Assembly (NCBI GenBank): GCA_028685295.1
Contig: JAQUEL010000059.1
Location: 1 to 12,742, forward strand
Source of the DNA: a bacterium
GTDB taxonomy: Bacteria > UBP13 > UBA5359
Reading direction: 5' to 3'
DNA length: 12,742 nucleotides
A program made the position numbers and the translations under genes. The notes beneath the pieces are model-generated. The model worked only from the letters and a program-made list of their open reading frames with translations, searched no databases and was not told the DNA's origin. Positions 8,477 through 12,742 of this stretch are shown here, piece by piece (position 1 is the stretch's first letter; each line of letters opens with the position of its first letter).

Positions 8477-9430
8477 TCAGAATGTTATCTGGTATTGGAT
8501 GATGAACACGTTGTTGTTCATGGGTGTGCCTTCTTCATCTTTCATTATGTAGTCTACTCTGGCCAGAGCGTTCCCGCCCAGATCCTGAACGATGCCGACG
8601 GTCTTCCATGTCTCCGTATCGTTGGCAGCAGCGTTATCTTTATCAAAGCTGTCGTATTTGGCAATTACGGTAACGGAAGGAGTAACCTCATATCCGGCCA
8701 GGGCATAGTAACCGCTCTTATCCGTAGTCCCGTCAGTTCCCTTTATATACTCCGCCCTAGCCAGAAACGGTCCGTCGGCAACGGAAGCATCAAAGCCCAG
8801 GCGCCTCTTGGCGGCAGCGGATACGCTCTTATTGCCGTTAAGAAGAGAAGCCCCCAGGCTGAGAGCGCCGGCATTTACCTTGCCGCGCAGCAGAATATCC
8901 TTACCGTCGTTGGCATCAGGCATGTTGCGGCCCTCGCCGTTGAAGACGCCCGCTCCCCAGCCAAGCGTACCGGCACCGACGCTGAGGTAAAGTCCCTGAT
9001 CGCGATCCGGACCAAGCTTGCTGACCACCAGCGCCTTCTCCACCGTCTCCCGCTTGGAGGCGGAAAGTATGTTCTCTATGCCGAAATCCAGCTTGAACTG
9101 CCCTAATCTGAGATTTGTTCCTTCGCCGGTAGCGTTTTTAAGATCCACCAGGTAACTCTTGAGTATCTTGGTGTTGACCTGAGTGCCGCTCACCGTGGCG
9201 TTCAGATTAGGGTCCATTTCAACCTCAAAACTTGCGGTAGGGTTCAGCTTACCCTTGAATTGAAGTATTACCTCCCCAAGTTTGAAGGTGTCCGCCGTAC
9301 CGGCAGCAGCGTCCGAATTATACTGAAACTGGACATAGCCGGTGGTAGTGACATCGGCGGCAAAGGCTGTAGATGCAAGAGCTGACAGAACTACGGTTGC
9401 CGCCATTACCAGACCTTTCCTTTTTAACAA
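8477..9430 (-). CDS. Outer-membrane beta-barrel porin, probably phosphate/polyphosphate-selective (OprP/OprO-like)
   Basis: A 317-residue protein with a cleavable signal peptide (MLKRKG, hydrophobic core, AFA|AD cleavage near residue 24). The rest is alternating-polarity beta strands rich in Gly and aromatic residues, ending in Phe (FIIQYQITF) as outer-membrane barrels do. Segments such as RLGQFKLDFGIE and YYALAGYEVTPSVTVIAKYDSF resemble Porin_O_P proteins. The Pho box upstream and pst downstream support a role in letting phosphate or polyphosphate through the outer membrane. Selectivity is inferred from context; the basic residues that line such pores cannot be placed from sequence alone. 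The start is TTG 9430 with GGAAGG 5 nt upstream. ATG 9406 also has a site (AAGGAAAGG) but would remove the positive n-region of the signal peptide. The barrel looks short compared with OprP. Confidence 0.75.
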   Translation of the reverse strand: MLKRKGLVMAATVVLSALASTAFAADVTTTGYVQFQYNSDAAAGTADTFKLGEVILQFKGKLNPTASFEVEMDPNLNATVSGTQVNTKILKSYLVDLKNATGEGTNLRLGQFKLDFGIENILSASKRETVEKALVVSKLGPDRDQGLYLSVGAGTLGWGAGVFNGEGRNMPDANDGKDILLRGKVNAGALSLGASLLNGNKSVSAAAKRRLGFDASVADGPFLARAEYIKGTDGTTDKSGYYALAGYEVTPSVTVIAKYDSFDKDNAAANDTETWKTVGIVQDLGGNALARVDYIMKDEEGTPMNNNVFIIQYQITF

Positions 9431-9533
9431 TTTTTCCTTCCCCCTTTTTAAGATGGATATCCGCTGCTCGTCGCGCGCTTCGAGCCCGGCATCCTTGTTT
9501 TAAGAATAAAGCTGCCGTACTAAAGCGTGGTTA

Positions 9534-9578
9534 AGTATCGTTTATGGGGGAATTAAATGAAAATTAAGGTTATGTTAA
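9534..9578 (-). promoter_or_regulatory. Pho box and promoter of the porin gene
   Basis: On the minus strand three hexamers stand at exact 11-bp spacing: TTAACA (9573-9578), TTAATT (9562-9567) and TTAATT (9551-9556). The first equals the Gram-positive Pho consensus. A -10 candidate GATACT (9534-9539) lies 11 bp past the last repeat, close to the geometry seen at pstS. The leader would be about 97 nt. This ties the porin to the Pho regulon independently of its position. Confidence 0.72.
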
Positions 9579-9614
9579 AAAGGACGTCTATTGCGATTGG
9601 AGAGAGGTAAATAC

Positions 9615-9746
9615 ATGCTAGTCCCGATGAAAGTACCAAACAGCAAATGGATGCCCGATGAATTTCTTGCTGCAGCCCTCTGGATAGGCAATACGGATTA
9701 CTATATCGGCCTTACTTCTATTCTTGGATTTTCTGCCTATTGCTAA
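9615..9746 (+). pseudogene. Probable remnant of an AbiEi-family antitoxin/regulator
   Basis: The only plus-strand coding candidate. The 43-codon frame has an AGAGAGG site about 7 nt before ATG 9615 and ends at TAA 9744-9746. The peptide contains MLVPMKVP, EFLAAALW and DYYIGLTSILGFSAY. The last stretch resembles the YYIGLLSAL-like helix of AbiEi-type (type IV) antitoxins, which are normally much longer. The N-terminal winged helix and the C-terminal part are missing and no AbiEii toxin is nearby, so this would be a degraded fragment or an internal segment left by deletion. The match is from memory of the family and is tentative. A real 43-residue protein is the alternative. Confidence 0.35.
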
Positions 9747-9821
9747 AATTATTCAACATTCGCTTGAACAAGTATCGCCTGGCTGCAACGTTCAATAGAA
9801 AAATACCTCCGCCGGTTGATT

Positions 9822-10571
9822 TCAGCTAAAAAGCTCTTCCAGGCCTACTTCCAGCCCGGCAAAGCTACAGGAGAATACGGTCTCTTTATTCATAAAGGTT
9901 ATCTTTTTATAGATAGCACCTGTTTCAAAGACATAGAGGTGCACTTCCCGGTTCAACGGATTGACGATCCAGTATTCCTTTACCCCGGTCTCCATATACA
10001 GTTCGAGTTTCTTGATAAAATCCTTGCTGCGGCTGCTCTCGGAAATGACCTCCACCATCAGGATGGGAACACCCATATAGTAATCCTTCTCGTTCAGGTT
10101 CTCCTCCAGGTCGCAGATAACCATCAAGTCGGGCTGGACTATGTTGATGTTCTCCGGGTTTCGCCGCAGGGTGATATCGTAAGGCGCAAATATGGGGCGG
10201 CACTTCTTGCTCTGGAACCAGTTATAAAATATACCATAGAGCTCACCAAGTATCATTTGGTGAATTGTTTTGGGCGAAGCCAGGAGATAAATTTCACCGT
10301 CGATATACTCATAGCGCTCGTCACTGTTCTCGGTCAGCTTCAGGAACTCCTCGTACGTAGCCTTTTGCGGCCAGGAATCGTATGCCTGGGCCTGTTCCCT
10401 GACCAGTCCGTCACCCGTAGGGGCGGGTTTCAAACCCGCCCCTACAATATCCTCATAAGCGGATAATCTAGCTACTTTCCTACCGTTGCTGGTTATGATT
10501 ATCTCTTCGCTGGCAGACAGGCGAAGATATTTTCCCAGGTTGTTTTTAAGATCTGTTGCATTGACTATCAT
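9822..10571 (-). CDS. Phd/YefM-type antitoxin domain fused to Uma2-family nuclease domain
   Basis: About 249 residues (numbering below counts from the TTG at 10574; the likely start is ATG 10571, with GGGGG 9 nt upstream). Residues 3-44 (NATDLKNNLGKYLRL, EEIIITSNGRKVARLSAYEDI) match the DNA-binding half of Phd/YefM antitoxins. Residues 44-52 (VGAGLKPAP) are encoded by a 29-bp palindromic repeat. From about 73 onward it is a Uma2 (DUF820) domain of the PD-(D/E)XK nuclease fold: RYEYIDGEIYLLASP, then VQPDLMV, ILMVEVIS and KKLELYMETGVKEYWIVNP. The likely catalytic set E94, D149, E175 and K189 is intact. The toxin-binding tail of a normal antitoxin is replaced by the nuclease domain. The biological role of Uma2 proteins is poorly known. 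No cognate toxin gene is adjacent. The gene has its own promoter and an inverted repeat at its start point, suggesting autoregulation. It interrupts the Pho gene cluster and looks like an accessory insert. Confidence 0.82.
   Translation of the reverse strand: MIVNATDLKNNLGKYLRLSASEEIIITSNGRKVARLSAYEDIVGAGLKPAPTGDGLVREQAQAYDSWPQKATYEEFLKLTENSDERYEYIDGEIYLLASPKTIHQMILGELYGIFYNWFQSKKCRPIFAPYDITLRRNPENINIVQPDLMVICDLEENLNEKDYYMGVPILMVEVISESSRSKDFIKKLELYMETGVKEYWIVNPLNREVHLYVFETGAIYKKITFMNKETVFSCSFAGLEVGLEELFS
10417..10445. repeat. 29-bp palindromic repeat, copy 2, inside the Phd-Uma2 gene
   Basis: The same 14-bp arms as copy 1 (GTAGGGGCGGGTTT and its reverse complement), with central C instead of T. 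It lies in frame within the fusion gene and encodes VGAGLKPAP plus the first base of the next codons, bridging the antitoxin and nuclease domains. This shows that the element can be carried as coding sequence. Confidence 0.9.
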
Positions 10572-10585
10572 CAAAACATACCCCC

Positions 10586-10612
10586 ATCAGCTAATTAGCC
10601 ATTTTAGCTGAT
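10586..10612. promoter_or_regulatory. Perfect 9-9-9 inverted repeat, likely operator of the Phd-Uma2 gene
   Basis: Arms ATCAGCTAA (10586-10594) and TTAGCTGAT (10604-10612) are exact reverse complements around a 9-bp spacer. The element overlaps the last two bases of the -10 and the expected start point (about 10604), and stops just before the GGGGG ribosome site. Phd/YefM antitoxins bind palindromes at their own promoters, so the fused Phd domain is the obvious candidate binder. Binding is inferred. Confidence 0.68.
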
Positions 10613-10639
10613 TATATGGTGTGGTTTTCAAAATGTCAA
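10611..10639 (-). promoter_or_regulatory. Consensus sigma-A promoter of the Phd-Uma2 gene
   Basis: On the minus strand TTGACA (10634-10639), a 17-bp spacer and TATAAT (10611-10616) match the consensus at all 12 positions. Such a strong promoter directly under an inverted repeat is typical of a tightly autorepressed gene. It also makes transcription independent of phoPR upstream. Confidence 0.8.
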
Positions 10640-10651
10640 GTTATATTTAGC

Positions 10652-10670
10652 GAAAAGGGCTTTTGCCTTA
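10652..10670 (-). terminator. Weak possible terminator of phoPR
   Basis: On the minus strand AAGGC-AAAA-GCC(C)TT is followed by a short T-rich stretch and overlaps the phoR stop codon. The stem is only about 5 bp with one bulge, so at best it works as a leaky terminator. Confidence 0.3.
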
Positions 10671-12428
10671 AATAGCCGGCAAGCTGACCGTGAATACGGA
10701 TCCGTGGCCCTCGCGGCTGTCGACGCTGATACTGCCGTCATGGCTTTCCACGATGTGCTTGACGATGGACAGCCCCAGGCCGGTGCCGCCCAAGGTGCGG
10801 GAGCGAGCCTTGTCCACGCGATAGAAGCGTTCGAAGATGCGGTCCATATCTGCCTGCGGGATGCCGGTGCCGGTATCGGCCACCCTGATGACCACCCTAT
10901 CGTCCTTCCGGCCGGCGCTGACGGTGACCTGCCCACCGGCCGGGGTGAATTTGAGGGCGTTGTCGATGAGATTGAGCAACACCTGCTTAAGACGGGCGGC
11001 ATCGCCCCTGAGGCGCAGATTATCGCCGGTATTACTCTGCAGATCGATGTTGAGTTCCGCTGCCTTGGAGGCAAACTGCTCCAGCGTCTCTCCGATAAGC
11101 AGCGCCGCATCCACCTCTTCCCGCTGCATGACCACACCGGCGTCTTCTATCCGGCTGAGCTGCAGCAGATCAGCGATCAGGTTATTGAGCCGGTCTATCT
11201 CCTGGTTGATATTGCCCAGAAAACGGTCTACAAGCCGGGCGTCGCCTCTGCCGGAGCCCAGGATGGTCTCCACCATGGCCTTGATCGACGCCAGGGGCGT
11301 GCGCAGTTCATGAGAAACGTTGGCCACAAACACCTGCCGGACGGATTCCAGACGCTTCAGCCTGGTGATGTCGTGCAGGACGATGACCGTCCGGCCGTCG
11401 CCGCCGGGACCGGATACCGGTGAAAAATACGCCGATACCTGGGTTCCGGCAGGATGAAGCAACTCCAATTCCCGGCTGAGCCTTCCTCCTTCCTGCTGCG
11501 TTTGATGCAGCATCCCGGCCAGTTCGTAGTTGCTGGCCAGAGTAACAAAATGTCCTCCCTTGAGGCCATCTGCCGGTGTTTTTGAAGCCAGGATACGGAT
11601 GGCGGCTGCATTGATAAGCTCTACCCGGCCGTTCTCATCCACCACCACAATGCCGTCGGCCATATTCTCCAGGATGGTACCCATCTGGTCACGCTCCAAG
11701 GAGAGCTGTGCCACCAGTTTGGCCAGTTGGGCGCCCATGGACTTGAAGGCCTCGGCCAGTTGCTGCAGTTCGTCGCCGGTGGAAATATCGAGCGGAGCCC
11801 GGAAATTGCCGGCGGCCAACTCCCGGCTGGCGGCACCTATCTGGTGCAGCGGACGCACTATGCTGCGGGCAAAGATAAATCCCAGCAGAATGCCCAGAAT
11901 GGATGAAAGCAGGAGCGATCCCAGGAGAATGGCCCGGATGTGATGCTGAGCGGAACGGATATCGGCGGCAGGCAGGGCCAGACGCACGGCGCCGGTTATC
12001 CGGCCATCCTGCCTTAGCGGCAGGGCTACATAGAGCATATCCCGGCCCAGAGTGCGGCTGTAGCGGCGGCTGCGCCCTGTCCTGCCCTGCAGGGCCTGTT
12101 TGATCTCCGGGCGATTGCCATGGTTATCCATGGAGACGGGATCGGCCAGGCTGTCCGCCCTGACCCGGCCGCCGGCATCCACGACGGTGATGCGAGCGGC
12201 AAGCTGTTTACCCGTTCCGGCCACCAGGGCTTTCAGGTCCGCATCCGGCCTCGCGGTCAGATCAGCCACCAGCGCCGCCTGCCTGACCAGTCCGGTCTGA
12301 AGTTGGTTGTTGAAACAGGTTCCGAAGAGGGGAACTACCAGGAAAGCTGCACATAGAAAGGAGAAGAGAGCTACTAATATGTAAGAGAGCGAGAGCTTCC
12401 ATCTGATGCTTTTCATCCGGCCGAACAA
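10668..12428 (-). CDS. phoR: Membrane sensor histidine kinase PhoR
   Basis: A 586-residue kinase that senses phosphate status and phosphorylates PhoP. Order: first membrane helix (about 13-35); extracytoplasmic sensor region (about 36-162, sCache/PhoR-like); second helix (about 166-188); HAMP (about 189-242, VRPLHQIGAASRELAAG); PAS domain (about 246-355, ENMADGIVVVDENGRVELIN); HisKA with phosphoacceptor H373 in FVANVSHELRTPLASIK; HATPase with N-box N490 (NLIDNALKFTP), G1 DTGTGIP (518-524), F-box FERFYRVD and G2 GGTGLGLSIVKHI. All kinase motifs are intact. The start TTG 12428 is favoured because AAAGGGG lies 7 nt upstream; ATG 12416 has no good site. It follows phoP by 39 nt. Naming rests on architecture plus the pst/Pho box context; a paralogous OmpR-type sensor is the alternative. 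Confidence 0.85.
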   Translation of the reverse strand: MFGRMKSIRWKLSLSYILVALFSFLCAAFLVVPLFGTCFNNQLQTGLVRQAALVADLTARPDADLKALVAGTGKQLAARITVVDAGGRVRADSLADPVSMDNHGNRPEIKQALQGRTGRSRRYSRTLGRDMLYVALPLRQDGRITGAVRLALPAADIRSAQHHIRAILLGSLLLSSILGILLGFIFARSIVRPLHQIGAASRELAAGNFRAPLDISTGDELQQLAEAFKSMGAQLAKLVAQLSLERDQMGTILENMADGIVVVDENGRVELINAAAIRILASKTPADGLKGGHFVTLASNYELAGMLHQTQQEGGRLSRELELLHPAGTQVSAYFSPVSGPGGDGRTVIVLHDITRLKRLESVRQVFVANVSHELRTPLASIKAMVETILGSGRGDARLVDRFLGNINQEIDRLNNLIADLLQLSRIEDAGVVMQREEVDAALLIGETLEQFASKAAELNIDLQSNTGDNLRLRGDAARLKQVLLNLIDNALKFTPAGGQVTVSAGRKDDRVVIRVADTGTGIPQADMDRIFERFYRVDKARSRTLGGTGLGLSIVKHIVESHDGSISVDSREGHGSVFTVSLPAI

Positions 12429-12435
12429 ACGATCA

Positions 12436-12489
12436 CCCCTTTATTAAGGGGACGTCCATAAATAAGATTACCAATTTGGACGCCCCCTA
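12436..12489 (-). promoter_or_regulatory. Mutually exclusive RNA stems at the phoP-phoR junction
   Basis: In the transcript the end of phoP (12477-12489) can pair with 12446-12458 over 12 consecutive pairs including one G-U, with an 18-nt loop that contains the phoP stop codon. The same 3' arm carries CCCCTT, which can instead pair with AAGGGG (12436-12441) across a TATT loop. That AAGGGG is the phoR ribosome site. One fold exposes the site and the other hides it. Neither stem is followed by a U-run, so translational rather than transcriptional control would be expected. This is a reading of complementarity only. Confidence 0.5.
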
Positions 12490-12742
12490 AGCTTGTATCC
12501 CAGGCCCCTGATTGTTACCAGGCGGCTGGGTGTGGAGGGATCCGGCTCTATCTTCTCGCGCAGCCAGCGTATATGGACATCGACGGTGCGGTCGTCCCCG
12601 TAGAAATCCTGGCCCCAGATCTTTTCCAGCAGCATCTCCCGGCTGACCACCCTGCCGGCGTTGGCCATGAGGATATGCAGCAGACCGAACTCCTTGGGAG
12701 AGAGTTCCACCCCGGCGCCGTCCACTTCAACTTCATGCCGGC
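12468..12742 (-). CDS. phoP: OmpR/PhoB-family response regulator PhoP, C-terminal part only
   Basis: The last 91 codons are visible; the gene enters from beyond the right edge. They form the winged-helix effector domain of OmpR/PhoB regulators: RHEVEVDG...VELSPKEFGLLHILMANAG at the start, the recognition-helix region REMLLEKIWGQDFYGDDRTVDVHIRWLREKIE, and the wing RLVTIRGLGYKL, ending RGRPNW. The receiver domain with its phosphorylated Asp lies outside the window. Known role: phosphorylated PhoP binds Pho boxes such as those at 8403-8441 and 9551-9578. It stands directly upstream of phoR, in the usual phoP-phoR order. The in-frame GTG at 12725 is an internal codon, not a start. Confidence 0.87.
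   Translation of the reverse strand, partial: RHEVEVDGAGVELSPKEFGLLHILMANAGRVVSREMLLEKIWGQDFYGDDRTVDVHIRWLREKIEPDPSTPSRLVTIRGLGYKLRGRPNW

Larger units (their letters stand above)
9431..9821. other. Gene-poor gap between porin and Uma2 fusion gene
   Basis: This 391-bp gap holds three things. First is the porin leader, about 95 nt, with a short GC-rich dyad GCTCG...CGAGC at 9466-9485. Second is the porin Pho box and -10 (9534-9578). Third is a 43-codon plus-strand remnant (9615-9746). In the last 75 bp, before the fusion-gene stop, I see nothing beyond a 6-bp dyad TTGAAC...GTTCAA with a loop of about 20 nt. Confidence 0.6.

Noticed and set aside
8446-10445. The two 29-bp palindromes considered as ends of a mobile element or a CRISPR pair
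   Set aside because: Only two copies about 2 kb apart, each itself palindromic, with an ordinary porin gene and different promoters between them and no transposase or spacer pattern.

Overview
The window reads as part of a bacterial chromosome with roughly balanced base composition. Nearly every gene is on the minus strand. Shine-Dalgarno sites are strong (AGGAGG/GGGAGGG types) and the promoters are sigma-A-like. Two features seldom occur together. The Pho operators have the 6+5 bp (11-bp period) TTAACA-like layout known from Gram-positive PhoP, and a Fur-family gene has the full set of PerR ligands. Yet there is also a signal-peptide-bearing beta-barrel porin ending in Phe, which implies an outer membrane. 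A diderm Firmicutes-type lineage (Negativicutes-like or a related diderm clade) is my best inference, but the lineage is not proven by the sequence.

Left part (1-4280), stress and proteostasis. A partial gene encodes a zinc-finger protein with two Clp N-domains (ClpE/ClpC-like). Upstream of it lie a PerR-type regulator and then ClpB. The zinc-finger Clp gene has a TTGACA-N17-TAGAAT promoter whose predicted start point falls inside a near-perfect Per box. The perR gene has its own Per box over its -10, so both look to be under peroxide/metal control. clpB has a separate sigma-A promoter, which also fixes its start 12 codons inside the longest open frame.

Middle part (4281-9600), phosphate starvation. 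A complete pstSCAB-phoU operon has overlapping or nearly abutting genes. It is preceded by a separately promoted gene for a porin, plausibly of the phosphate/polyphosphate-selective type. Both units have Pho-box arrays of direct 11-bp-period repeats (four upstream of pstS, three upstream of the porin). The proposed route is porin across the outer membrane, then PstS, then PstCAB, with PhoU damping the signal to PhoR.

Right part (9600-12742). A small accessory insert separates pst from its regulators. It holds a short plus-strand remnant resembling an AbiEi antitoxin and a gene fusing a Phd/YefM-type antitoxin DNA-binding domain to a Uma2 (PD-(D/E)XK) nuclease domain. The linker of the fusion is encoded by a 29-bp palindromic repeat, and a second copy of this repeat lies between the porin and pst units. 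The fusion gene has a perfect consensus promoter (TTGACA-N17-TATAAT) whose start region is covered by a perfect 9-9-9 inverted repeat, which looks like an autoregulatory operator. Then come phoR (membrane histidine kinase) and the C-terminal part of the phoP response regulator, cut by the window edge. The phoP-phoR junction can form two mutually exclusive RNA stems, one of which hides the phoR ribosome binding site.

The most unusual items are the Phd-Uma2 fusion with its repeat-derived linker and predicted operator, the PerR control of a Clp-family gene, and the possible RNA switch between phoP and phoR.
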